From contig NC_056042.1 in assembly GCF_004379255.2 (NCBI RefSeq), positions 32,219,928-32,283,927 of the forward strand: a stretch of DNA of 64,000 nucleotides. Direction: 5' to 3'. The translations under genes were made by a program, and so were the position numbers. This stretch comes from Salvia splendens (Eukaryota; Streptophyta; Magnoliopsida; Lamiales; Lamiaceae). Under the pieces are notes generated by a model. It searched no databases. It worked only from the letters and a program-made list of their open reading frames with translations, and had not been told where the DNA came from. Numbering within the stretch: the first letter of the stretch is position 1; each line of letters starts with the position of its first letter. Shown piece after piece: positions 11,801 to 22,167 of this stretch.

Positions 11801-13756
11801 TCACCACAGCCCACGCTATGCAAGTCCTTAGAAAGTTCAAGCGTTTTCTCATACGACACTGCTAGCATTCTCAGATACTGAGGGTAATAAGGAAATTGTT
11901 AATATTTTTAATTCTGAACTCATAACATAATAGAATTTTCCAGCTCCATAAGGGACTCACTAATATAAGCCCTCCTTCTTCCTTGGAAGGTGGATTAACA
12001 AGAGATGGTTTCAGCAATAGCTTCTCAAGAAGATTAGGAACTCGGTCTTCCAGGACACGCTTCATGTGAAACAAAATAAAAACAAAATCAATAATGTAGA
12101 ACATAATACCAGATATCTTATGATCTATGCATATTTGAGATTTATATGCAAGATATTTGAGAGGTCAGAAAAATATGCAATATATTTTGAAATTATCAAT
12201 GACTTGAACAAATTTTGAGATGTGCTTGAGAAGGGAAAATGGGTATATGCAGAAAAGTCTCTCTCCAACCTCAACTTTTCAAAGTCCCCTTTTTAATTTT
12301 ACAGCTTATAAGTTTTCCTGCATCAGAGTTTTAGATGTAAAGATCTTTGCTAAATAAAAACCATTTCAAAAGCAGCCTCCACCATACTTATTTACAGAAT
12401 TTAGTTTTACCATGGAGGAAAGAATGATAACCAGGTCTTGTTAATGATGGAAAAAACAATCAAACCAGAATACCTGAACCAATATCGACATGACATCATT
12501 GGGGTAAGGAAATACTGCTGTTATGGTTTCTGCTTCTTTCTTTACAGTATCTGCAAGAAAGTAGAAACAAAAGCAAAATGAGTTGTCAAACCCAACTCAT
12601 GAGATAAGGTGTAGTTTTTCAGACCAGTAATTTCTTTGTACAATGAAGAGAGCCCTTGCCCAACATTGCTAGGAATGGGTTGAGATCCAGAGTCACCAAG
12701 AACCACTTGCACATCAGCATTCATGACCTCCAAATCAAACATTGGACGTAACCCCACATAATGTTGCATAACACTAGTACCCCTGTTGAACTGAATACAG
12801 ACATCACTAGTAGTATTTCAGCTACACAATCAAGCAACATAAGTTATGCATGTCGCAAAGATAACGCCCGGCAATGCAGACATGCTTAATGGCACATATC
12901 TTAATCTTCAAGACCAATGACCAATCCTTTGAAAGAAAAAATAGAAACAGATGACAATAGTAACAATGAAGGTGAAGATGATAATAGCACCTAAAAGGTA
13001 AAAAAAAATAGATAACAGATTGCACTAATTGATCTTTTAAAGTTCCAGCTTCTTTGTCATTTTACAGACATGATGAAAATCCTTAGAGTGAATCTTGGAA
13101 AATGCTCTATTGCAACAAAACATTCTGCCCGCCTTATTGAACAAATCACCTGCAACAAAATAATTGCACACTGGGCCATTGAACACAGATCCTTTTTCTG
13201 TGAGGCTACATCAAATCTGGACAGCAATTTGTTTTCCAGTTCTGCACACAATTTAGAACAAAAACCAATAATCAAAACTAAGCAAATGGGGGATATTAGA
13301 TTCAAATTAAATGTGTGCTTCTAGAGCCAGAATTCAAGCGGTGAGCTTCATTTAAAGATTTATATACTTTGTTGATCGAACCAGATTCTGAAGCACAGTT
13401 ACACTAGGTTATGCTACAACCATAGGCTCGAAAGTCCTCGGTAATTTCAAGTTAAATGGCTCATATAGCCAAAAGTAAATCAGTCAACTAAAAACAAAAT
13501 CATACCATTGCAATATTCCTGGAGATTACCAACTGCAACTTCCAATCCTTTGCTTGCTGTTGCATTTCCTGAGACAGTCATGGCTTGTCTTCCAGGATCT
13601 TCTTCGGCAAATGATCCTATATTGACAGTAGTTACCAGAACTTTCATACTTTTGTAATCAAGAAGGAAATATAAATCACAGTACATGAATAAGAGGTTTA
13701 TCTCAGTTCCGGGACATGATTTACTCAAATCATATGACACATTTCTGAAGAAGGGA

Positions 13757-14101
13757 TGTTAAAACTCTTAAATCTTGTCCCAAATCGACTTGGTGATGAT
13801 CCTAGCTTGTCTATATAAGTATGGGTAATCCTCCCCCTTATAAGGCCTTTTAAGGGGTGAGTGGCCCATTTTTAATATGGTATCAGAGCGGGCTCAAGTC
13901 GATGATGGATTTATCTCTTCTCGTGCCTACCCACGTGATGGAAGTCCGATGTGTCATTCCGGCCCACACGTGAGGGGGCGTGTTAAAACTCTTAAATCTT
14001 GTCCCAGATCGACTTGGTGATGATCCTAGCTTTTCTATATAAGTATGGATAACCCTCCCCCTTATAAGGCCTTTTAAGGGGTGAGTAGCCCATTTCTAAT
14101 A
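13757..14101 (+). mobile_element. TRIM retroelement in SEC10 intron 6 (copy A)
   Basis: Two 121-base direct repeats (13757-13877 and 13981-14101), both starting TGTTAAAACTC, flank about 100 bases. Directly after the first repeat is TGGTATCAGAGCGGG, a primer-binding site for initiator tRNA-Met. A purine tract (GTGAGGGGGCG) precedes the second repeat. The element codes for nothing, as expected for a terminal-repeat retrotransposon in miniature. The right flank is AAGGA. The left flank is AGGGA here but AAGGA in copy B, so the 5-base target duplication has mutated in this copy. Confidence 0.9.
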
Positions 14102-14537
14102 AAGGAACATGATTTAAATTACAGGAGATGGCTTTCAGTTTACAGAAGACTAATACCAAGAACTTCTTTCTCAGATTAAAAAAAAAACTGCTAATTCTCA
14201 GATTCCCATAAAAGGGGTTCATCTTACTCAATTTTTGCGCAATTGATGCAGCCTCAGATACCCGGGTATCATCTGAGAATAAAGGTGAGAGTTCCATTAG
14301 GTCACCAGGACTGCTGTTAAACTCCATCAGGTACTGCAGGATGAAGATCGCTTAGCACTATTTAAGATGGTGTCGACATTGCTAATCATCATAAGCAGAG
14401 AGGCTTTTATGGCCACACAATTGTAGTAGACACATAGAGGCACATCTGAGCCTTCTTATAAAGAGTCTACCTTAAAAGATCTATTGTTTGACTGGGCATT
14501 TTCTCTCTGGGTGTCTGCACTCTGACAATAAAAATGA

Positions 14538-14849
14538 TAGTAAAATTCTCATGAATAAAAATAAGACTATGTGAACAATAAAAAATCAAATTTTAATGTG
14601 CAACTGTTAAATCATAAGAATAAGTGGATGTAGTAGTAGAGAAAAGATAAAGCAATTTATAATTTAAAAAAAAACTATTTTTGATTGGCAAATTAAATTA
14701 AACTAATTTCATAGATATCGTTAGAATTCTAATTATTAATATCAACAACGTGCAAAAAGTAATTTTAGAGAATGATTTTTGGATAGTTAAGATTCCCCAA
14801 CACTTTTTCTCTAATCCAATTCAGCCAGATTGAATTTGCCCAAGAATTC

Positions 14850-14887
<38 letters not shown>

Positions 14888-15193
14888 TACTTTCTCTTTC
14901 TTAATTCTTGCAGCAACCCATCCGCACCATTGTTCATATTTTGTTCCTAAATTAGATGGGCTGCTGTATTGCGGCGTCTGACATTCAAAGAAGAAGAAGA
15001 AAGCAAAAAAGGTGGAATCTTTTGCATACCCATAACGCGTTCTTGAGCTACAGTGGGATCTCTTGATCTTGAAATGCCGATAACAAGAGGGCTCTGGGTA
15101 AGTCTGTCTCTTTCTGCGGAATCAAAATGTGAGGGTTTCCTCAGATTTCACGTCTTTACACTCTCTGTGTGTGTGTTCGCTTCTTGAATTGTG
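14538..15193. promoter_or_regulatory. Junction-created divergent promoter region
   Basis: The duplication places the QWRF-B upstream region next to the cut end of SEC10-A, so the two genes diverge from this stretch. It is a copy of 1921-2624, with a shorter (CT)n(CA)n tract at 14850-14886. Transcription of SEC10-A from here is an inference only. Confidence 0.5.
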
Positions 15194-18100
15194 ATGATGG
15201 TGGCTGCTGTTTCTGGAGCAGCTTCAACAACCGACCCCCCAAAACCCCAAAACCACTAGGCCCCCATTGTTGCCCTCTGAAAAAGATAACAGCAATGGGG
15301 TTTCCAACAATCCCAAAAAGCCCAAATCAAGAATTGTCTCTTCTAGATACATGTCCCCTTCAACATCCAATTCATCTTCACTTTCCTCCTCATCTTCCTC
15401 TTCTTCTTCTAGAAGGTTCCCCTCGCCTGTGGTTTCAAGAAACCCCACCCCTATGGCGAATACGCCGGCATTAGCCTCTAAGAGGTCTGTTTCTGTAGAC
15501 AGAAGGCGGTCTGTGGCTGCCAGGCCTCTGATTCCTGATTTTGACCCTAAGAATGGTGGTGTTTCAGCTGCCACTAAGCTTCTTGTGACCTCGACTAGGA
15601 GTTTGTCTGTTTCATTTCAAGGGGAGGCGTTTTCGTTGCCTATTAGTAAGACTAAGGTGGCTCCTCCTTCCCCTAATTTGAGTAGTGTGAGGAAGGGGAC
15701 TCCGGAGAGGATGAGAAGTAGTACTCCTTCAAGGGGGAAGGGCCGATGTTGTAGGTGGTCAGGTAGAGGGTTGTAAGGTTGCTGATCAGCACAGGTGGCC
15801 AGCTAGGCATCGGTTGATGAATCCCCTTTTGAGGAGTATGGATTGTAGTAGCAGTGTTGAGGAGAGCAGTACCCTGAGTGGATCTGGGAATGCTGTTCGA
15901 TCACTACAGAACTCAATGATTGATGAGAGGAGATCTTCGCTAGGTGGTAGGGCGAGTCTTGATTTGGGCCACTCTGAGCTTTCTAATGTGGCTCAACAAT
16001 CCCCGTATGGAAACTCAGTTAATAATGAGGCGTTGATGCCATGTGACCTCACCATGTCTGATTCGGATAGTGTCTCATCTGGCAGCACTTCAGGAGTTCA
16101 AGAATGTGGCCCTGGTTCCCAAAGGAAAATGGCCCTCGTGGAATTTTGCTTCAGCTAAATTTTGGCAAGAAACTAACAGCCGGCTTAGGAGACTGCAGGA
16201 TCCCGGCTCACCTTTATCTACAAGTCCTGGTTCTAAACTGATTGTGCCGCCTAAATTGAAAAAGTATAGTGGTAACAATTCAATTATGTCATCCCCAAGA
16301 ACAATGTCGTCTCCTATTCGTGGTGGTGTTAGGGCTGCATCTCCTAGCAAGCTTATGACACCAGTGGGAACGTCTCCATCGAGGGGATATAGTCCATCTC
16401 GCATCAGAAATGCTGTTAGCACCATTAACAACAATTTCACTGGACACGCCCTCGGTTCTTAGTTTTGCTGTTGATGTACAGAGAGGGAAAGTTGGGGAGA
16501 GAAAAATCTTAGATGCTCATTTTTTGAGACTTTTGTACAATCGGCACTTGCATTGGCGCTTTGTAAACGCTAGAACTGAAGCGGTCTTGCATGTACAGAA
16601 ACGCAGTGCAGAGGTCAGAATCTTCTTCTTATACTTTTCTCTGTTATTTCGTTTCATCAATAGATGTCCTTTTGTTTGGACATAAACATGATAGATATGG
16701 CTTAATTTATGAAATGACAAGAGGAATGATAAAAACGATGGTGTCTCTTAAGCTCTCAATAGGCAGATGGAACGATAAAAGATCAATGAACTGTTTGTAG
16801 TTATTTCCTTGTAGATGCTGTATATTATTCACTTGCCAACAATGTAGGGCGTATAAAATAGGCTCTGCATTATCTTGTGACAAATATCAGAAATGCAGCC
16901 AAAACAACCTACATCGGACATCTTATAATCCCTGTGCACGGTGCTCTTAATGATATCTATCTGGAAAAAAGTTGTTTTGCTGGCTTAAAAAATCTTATAT
17001 GGTGAATAGTAAAATATCAAGAGGAAGAGAATACTTGTTTGTAAAACTTGCTTTATTACATGTAATGCTCCTCTATAGGCCTGTAATGAATAACAGACTA
17101 GTTTAGAAATCCTTATAATACATGTCTATCATAGAATCAAAATTGACTAGATAACGAGAACATAGCTTAAAATGTGAGATTTTACTGATAAGTAAAGACC
17201 GGAGACTGACGAACGACAACATAAACTGGAAACAAACTTTAAGACTGAAAGTAAACGAACAGAAACTGTAAAGCACTGAATGGAATTAATCGAACTGAAG
17301 GAACTACAAGAAAATATTCCTCACGCAGGAGGCCATGGTCTAATACCGTATTACTGTTCTATCTCTGATCTTTTCCCAAGATGTTTTGTCTCATCCTTTA
17401 TATAGGAAATTATAATGAATCCTACTGCAATCAGAAAAGTAATCCTAATCCTAATAAAAAAAATTAACTAATCTTGGAAATAAACAAGATAAAATCAAAT
17501 CCTACATAAATAAGGAAGTAAATCACAAAGATAAGTATGCAACTTAATCATAAGATATTATGCAGATTTGCCTAAGTCATATATGGGACCTTATCTCATC
17601 TGTGTCAGTTACACTCTGTGGGTTATATCCTGTTTTTTTTATCTCAAATATTTGGATTGGTGCTATATGTAAATGTGCTTATTCTGGCTTGGATGATGGT
17701 GTTGCCTTATGAGGCATCATCTTTAATTAAATGACTGAAAGAAATGTCGAAAGTTTGAAAAAAGGCATAAAAAGATAGTGCTGTTGAAATACCAAGTAGT
17801 TTGAGGCATTAGGTTAGAGAAGAATGATCAATTTATATTGTTTCAAAGTTAATGACAAATCCTATGCTGTTGAAATACCAAGTAGTTTGAGCTTTGAGGC
17901 ATATCTTCTTGGAGGTTTTTGAGTGTTTTCCTTCAGTTATAGGGTAGACCAAATCTAGTGTAAGGGATTCCCATCTTGGAGTATGATGATCAACTTTGAG
18001 TAATTCAGAAATTTTGATTTTGCCTCCCTAAAATTATATTTAGCCTCTGAAATTTATTAGCTAAAACCTTCTGACTTCACCAGAAGAATCTGTGGAACGC

Positions 18101-19102
18101 ATGGATAACGAGCTCAGATCTACGTGATAGTGTCGCTAAAAGAAGACACAGATTGCAGCTGCTTAGACAAAAGTTGAAACTAGCTTCCATTTTGAAAAAA
18201 CAAGTAAGCTCTATTTACTGTTTCCCCATTCTGTGTCATTTATTGATCATTAGCACGTTTTAGCTGTGATGGTGTACATGTCATGCCTGGTAAATTATCT
18301 ATATGTAGTAATACTTATCATCCATTTCACACGGTCCCAAATCGACGTGTATGTATTTTGCTCATGGACGGTGGGCACCAATAAGTAGGTCATCTTTGTT
18401 TTCCATATATGAAGTGGGGTTTTTTTGTCTCGTGCAATTTAGATGACCTTTTTGGAGGATTGGGCATCTTTGGATGAAAAACCACTTGATTTCTGTGGTC
18501 GGAGCTATCGAAGCTTTGAAGGCTAGCACTCTTCGTCTTCCAGTCGGTGGAGGAGCCACCGTATGTAACTTGGTTATGCATTTATTGTGTACGGAACTTT
18601 TGCATTGTAGCTTGGCCAGTCGAATCACAAAATGAATTTTTTGGCAGGCCGACATCCGAAGCTTGGAGAAAGCTATCGGTTCAGCTGTTGAAGTCATGCA
18701 AGCAATGTCAAACTCAGCATATTTGCTTCTCCCAACTGTAATTCCCTCAACTCAGTACTCATACGTTGTTAAAAAGTCTTGACATTTTAGCGATTCAAGA
18801 AGTGTCGAAGAAGTTTCACGTTTATGTCGTATGGGTGTCAGGTCGAGGAAGTGAGTTGTTTAGTGAGTGAACTGGCGAAAGTAATGAAAAAGGAGAGAGC
18901 TTTGCTTGAGCAATGCACAGACTACATTTCCCTTTTAGAAGCTATGCAGGTATGAACCCTTAAACCCGAATAGTCCTGGCCATCGTTAATCGTTGATGAT
19001 TCATTCCTGTGCTAAACATCGCAGGTTAAAGAAAGTAATCTAAGAACACACCTAGTACAGTGTAATAACCGTGTACGGAAGAGCATGTCCGAAGACATAT
19101 AG
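15194..19102 (+). pseudogene. QWRF: QWRF motif protein, frameshifted copy B
   Basis: The exons match copy A (15194-16613, 18084-18203, 18443-18560, 18648-18737, 18842-18949, 19025-19102) and the splice sites are retained. The frame is broken about six times: an extra C in the C-run near 15231, an extra G near 15740, a lost A near 16127, a lost T near 16147, an extra G near 16442, and an extra A in exon 3 near 18481. There are also several substitutions (for example Asn to Asp and Arg to Met). Most indels are in short homopolymers, which fits either decay of a redundant copy or uncorrected consensus errors. As read, translation ends early and the QWRF domain is not made. Confidence 0.88.
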
Positions 19103-19659
19103 AGCTACTGATTGTATCTGACTGCGCATTCTACGTGCTAACTGTGACATCGGTCGAGCTTTTAGACCTAGTGGGGGCAGCATCCGTGGTGATCGAGACA
19201 GGCCAGATGACTGACGAGTGACGACTAATCTTCGGAGGCATTTTTTGGTGACACATTGGTTTCCCTGTTGTCTACCTCAAAGGTATCTAATATTACAGTG
19301 TTTTGTCTCACTAACTAGCTAGTGCACACTTCTCTGTCTGTTTCTCATGGAGAATGTGGAGAAGTGTTGTATATATATAAATGTAATATTCTAACTGTGT
19401 ATTGTTGTTAAGAAATTCTTGGTTAGTCCGAATTGTATACGCTACTTTTCATTTTGCATCAAGTAGTTTAATATGGGGGGAATTCAAATTTCGTGAATGA
19501 GTAATAATTATGTAGTTTCCAGAAACTGGTGAAGACAAATAGTAAATACTTTAATTATGTGTTGGGTTGATGGGTGGTCACCACTAGGTCCACTGCTATA
19601 AGGGATGGGTGAGTTTAAATTTTTCCTTATGCACTAAAAATACTACACCACGCTCCTTA
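19103..19659. other. QWRF-B 3' flank up to the Harbinger insertion
   Basis: This is the counterpart of 6522-7076 in copy A: QWRF 3' UTR and spacer, with no coding potential of its own. Confidence 0.7.
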
Positions 19660-20010
19660 GAGCATCCGCAGCGGTGGCGGTTGCGCCACCGCCGTCCGTA
19701 GCCAGCTGCAAGGCGAAGGACCGCCACCGCTGCAAACCGCGCCGCTGGCACGGCGCTGCTCGATGTATCGAGCACGTCCGTGCCAGCGGATGCACACGTG
19801 GCGGTCTCCCATTCGCCAACAGGCATAGCCGTTGGTTTCAAACATTTTTTTATTTTTTTTTTAAAAAATCGGATTTTTATTAAAAAAAATCGATAAAAAA
19901 TAATAAAAAAAAATTTCACTTCCCCAAAAAATTATATCCGTTTATAACCGTTTTTCCCCACTTTTTAATTTTTTTTTATTTTTTTACCCCCAAAAATACA
20001 CACTTTCATC

Positions 20011-20018
20011 TATAAATA
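20011..20018 (+). promoter_or_regulatory. TATA box of the Harbinger ORF1
   Basis: TATAAATA lies about 110 bases upstream of the ORF1 ATG, inside the element. The leader between them is C/T/A-rich. Confidence 0.7.
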
Positions 20019-20119
20019 CCCCCAATTTCACTCCAAAAAATTCACACTTTCACTACACAATTCTCATCATCAATCTCTCATATCCATTTTCATCTTCTCT
20101 CACACCCTACAACACCACT

Positions 20120-21076
20120 ATGTCCGGGAACGACGACAACCCAAGCGGCTCTCACGGTTGGAACCCCGAATGGTTCGGTTCGCAACCGTTTCATAGTCCG
20201 GAAACGGAATATTCGGCCCCTCCTCTCACCCAAGATTCGGGCGTTCCGAGTGGCTACCGGCCATACCCAATCGACGATCAAGGTGCCTCCGATGGGCGCT
20301 ACGGGTGGACACCGGAGCCTAGGCCTCGCGCCCCTTCCCAAATGCCGAATCCTCCATCTCGCGCCGGTGTCCGCACACCGTACTCACCGGCGGAGATGGA
20401 AAGATTGTTCAAGGCGTACTTGGAAATCTCCGAAGATGCGGTGGTTGGAACGAACCAATCCGGCGATCACTTTTGGTGGCGCGTCTCTAGCCGGTACAAT
20501 GCACACCGGCCGCCGGGAACGATCGAGCGCAACGAGAGTATGGTGCGCAACTGCATCGGCCGAGCCAACGAAGAAATTGGCAAGTTCAACGGCTATTTCA
20601 TCCAGGAGTCCCGGAATGCCGGGAGCGGCCGAAGCGAGGTCGACATCATCACCGCCTCGCTGAGCACCTACCAATCCATGAACGGTAAGTCGTTCAAGTA
20701 CCTTAACGTTTGGCAGGAGACGCGGACGCACCCGAAGTATAAGGGAGGCATAACATCCTCCTCTAGCGGCTCCTCCAAACGGTCACGGTCGGCATCCCTA
20801 TCCGACGCCGGTGAAGAAGTGACTAGCCAACTCGCCGAAGCTAACTTGGGTAGCCCCGATGCCCAACCAAGCGGTTCCCGACGCCGACCGCAAGGTAGGA
20901 AGAAGGCGGCGGCCGAACGACGTCGCGCCGCGACTCCATCTGCCCCTGCTCCCGAACCCGCACCCTATGTTCCACCTCCACCCCCGAACAACTCGTTGTG
21001 GGCCCTTTTGGCCCAACTCAATATGGCCGATAGGTCAACTATGACCCCCACGCAACTTCAACGCACGAGTCCATGA
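20120..21076 (+). CDS. PIF/Harbinger ORF1 (Myb/SANT-like DNA-binding protein)
   Basis: A 318-codon uninterrupted frame. Residues about 85-185 form a trihelix/Myb-SANT-like domain with conserved aromatic residues (YSPAEMERLFKAYLEIS, FWWRVSSRYN, MVRNCIGRANEEIGKFNGYF, FKYLNVWQ). The N-terminus is rich in Gly, Pro and Ser. The C-terminal part has a basic stretch (RRRPQGRKKAAAERRRA, near residue 255) that could be a nuclear localisation signal, followed by a proline-rich tail. In PIF/Harbinger elements ORF1 binds DNA and helps move the transposase to the nucleus and the TIRs. Plant genome annotations often mislabel such proteins as glutathione S-transferase T3-like; no GST fold is visible here. 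The GC-rich codon use contrasts with the AT-rich surroundings. Confidence 0.85.
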   Translation: MSGNDDNPSGSHGWNPEWFGSQPFHSPETEYSAPPLTQDSGVPSGYRPYPIDDQGASDGRYGWTPEPRPRAPSQMPNPPSRAGVRTPYSPAEMERLFKAYLEISEDAVVGTNQSGDHFWWRVSSRYNAHRPPGTIERNESMVRNCIGRANEEIGKFNGYFIQESRNAGSGRSEVDIITASLSTYQSMNGKSFKYLNVWQETRTHPKYKGGITSSSSGSSKRSRSASLSDAGEEVTSQLAEANLGSPDAQPSGSRRRPQGRKKAAAERRRAATPSAPAPEPAPYVPPPPPNNSLWALLAQLNMADRSTMTPTQLQRTSP

Positions 21077-21144
21077 TATTGGGTCTCCAAAAACAATTGG
21101 GGTTGGTGCCGCCGGATGCGTAGTCTTCCTCGGGTTATATTAGC

Positions 21145-21240
21145 CAATAATTATGTAATTTTTAATTTTTAGGAGTTTAATTATGTAATTTTTAATTTTT
21201 AATTATGTAATTTTTAATTTTTAGGATTTTAATTATGTCT
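21145..21240. repeat. Short tandem repeat (TAATTATGTAATTTTTAATT)n
   Basis: Three to four imperfect units built on TTTAATTATGTAATTTTTAA lie just downstream of the Harbinger ORF1 stop, within the element. Confidence 0.75.
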
Positions 21241-21460
21241 TTTTATTTTATTTGTAATTTGTTATTTTTATTGTGGTTTTTTTAATGAATTTTAGTATTA
21301 TGAAAATGTTTTTGTGTAATTGAATTTTATATTAATTGTGCTCGTCCTTGCGGAAGAGCACAGTTGTGGGTGTTGTGCTCTTGCCAGAGAGCAGGCATGA
21401 ATAGTACCGCCCGGGCCCATAACCGTGCCGTTGGCAAGAGCACGGTTGTGGATGCTCTTA

Positions 21461-22167
21461 TGTCTACTAATCATTGTCTTATACAAAAATGAATATATTA
21501 CTATGGAACGGAGGGAGTAGAATATGTAAATCTTATGCAATGTGCATTAATGTAATTGATTCCGAAACAAATACAAAGTGTTGAAAATCTCAGAAACTCA
21601 ATTCACAAATTGACACGAACATGGTTTCAAAAGTAAACTTACTAGACGACAAATCTCGAAAAGTTGTCCAGCTCTACAAACTAACAAAAAACTAAAAAGG
21701 GAAGAAAGAAAAGCTGCCAATATGTAAAATGAAAATACCACAATGAGAAAATAATGAAATACTATGTTATAATCAATTTAAATTTGAAGGGTTAAACGTT
21801 TATTGTGAGACTTATTGCACAATTATCATTTTAGACAATTTCAATTTTGTTGCTAGGAAAATTAGAATCACTATAAAATTAAGTAGGTGTAGTTCTCTAA
21901 ATAAAAGTAAACATATAGTAGAATCTCATACCGATATACCAATGAGAAACAAACAATTATTTTTAGCGTATAATTACTTGGAAGATGATCAACCCTACTT
22001 TGGAATTCATCAAAACACATGAACACGAATACCTTTCCGCTTTCGTATAGTTCGTATTCAACATGTTAATATGTGTGAATAATCAATTTGTTATCACCAA
22101 TGAATCACACAATCTTAGCTTTAAATTGAAAAACAATATGCCCTATTTCTGCATTGATTAGAGGTAG
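21461..22167. other. Convergent spacer of copy B, with a segment absent from copy A
   Basis: After the MITE remnant (to about 21517), about 330 bases at 21527-21857 have no counterpart in copy A. The flanks (TAGAATAT on the left, AAAATTAGAATC on the right) are joined directly in copy A, which suggests a deletion there. No gene is visible. Confidence 0.65.

Larger units (their letters stand above)
7475..14521 (-). pseudogene. SEC10: Exocyst subunit SEC10, 5'-truncated copy A (exons 5-24)
   Basis: The sequence matches SEC10 from exon 5 (14471-14521) to the stop (7475-7477). Exons run 14228-14333, 13506-13616, 13150-13241, 12625-12790, 12474-12550, 11961-12059, 11787-11877, 11254-11339, 10931-11101, 10706-10759, 10487-10612, 10268-10360, 10034-10180, 9807-9904, 9488-9572, 9008-9066, 7796-7894, 7627-7710 and 7475-7541. 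Exons 1-4 and the promoter are missing because the duplication breakpoint (14537) lies just upstream. Exon 5 has an extra C and a lost A relative to copy B. Exons 6-24 keep an open frame. An ATG in exon 6 (MEFNSSPGD) could start a protein of about 634 aa without the N-terminal coiled-coil region. Recognisable blocks include PGDLMELSPLFSDDTRV, GRSKGASIASS, LLPVEGAHAAACEEM and the C-terminal YKSAKLATKLSSLW. Its 5' end faces the QWRF-B promoter region. Confidence 0.9.
1921..14537. repeat. Tandem duplication, copy A (QWRF-SEC10 block)
   Basis: This 12.6 kb unit is followed directly by a second copy at 14538-29233. The unit begins at TAGTAAAA..TTCTCATGAATAAAAATAAG (1921). At its right end, sequence matching the right side of copy B (ACAATAAAAATGA, which ends at 29233) joins the left end of the next unit (TAGTAAAATTCTCATG, from 14538). 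There is almost no overlap at the join. By eye the copies differ by roughly 1% in QWRF exon 1 and less in much of SEC10. The unit contains an intact QWRF gene and SEC10 exons 5-24. Confidence 0.93.
19660..21457 (+). mobile_element. PIF/Harbinger-type element carrying only ORF1
   Basis: The terminal inverted repeats are GAGCATCCGCAGCGG (19660) and, on the other strand, GAGCATCCACAACCG (ending 21457). They are flanked by the 3-base target duplication TTA (19657-19659 and 21458-21460). TIRs of this kind with TTA/TAA duplications are characteristic of PIF/Harbinger. The only long frame is the Myb/SANT-like ORF1 at 20120-21076; no DDE transposase is present. Copy A has a clean empty site at about 7077, so the insertion is younger than the tandem duplication. 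Confidence 0.9.

Noticed and set aside
20120..21076. Glutathione S-transferase annotation for the Harbinger ORF1
   Set aside because: There are no thioredoxin-fold or GST motifs; the domain is Myb/SANT-like and lies between Harbinger TIRs.
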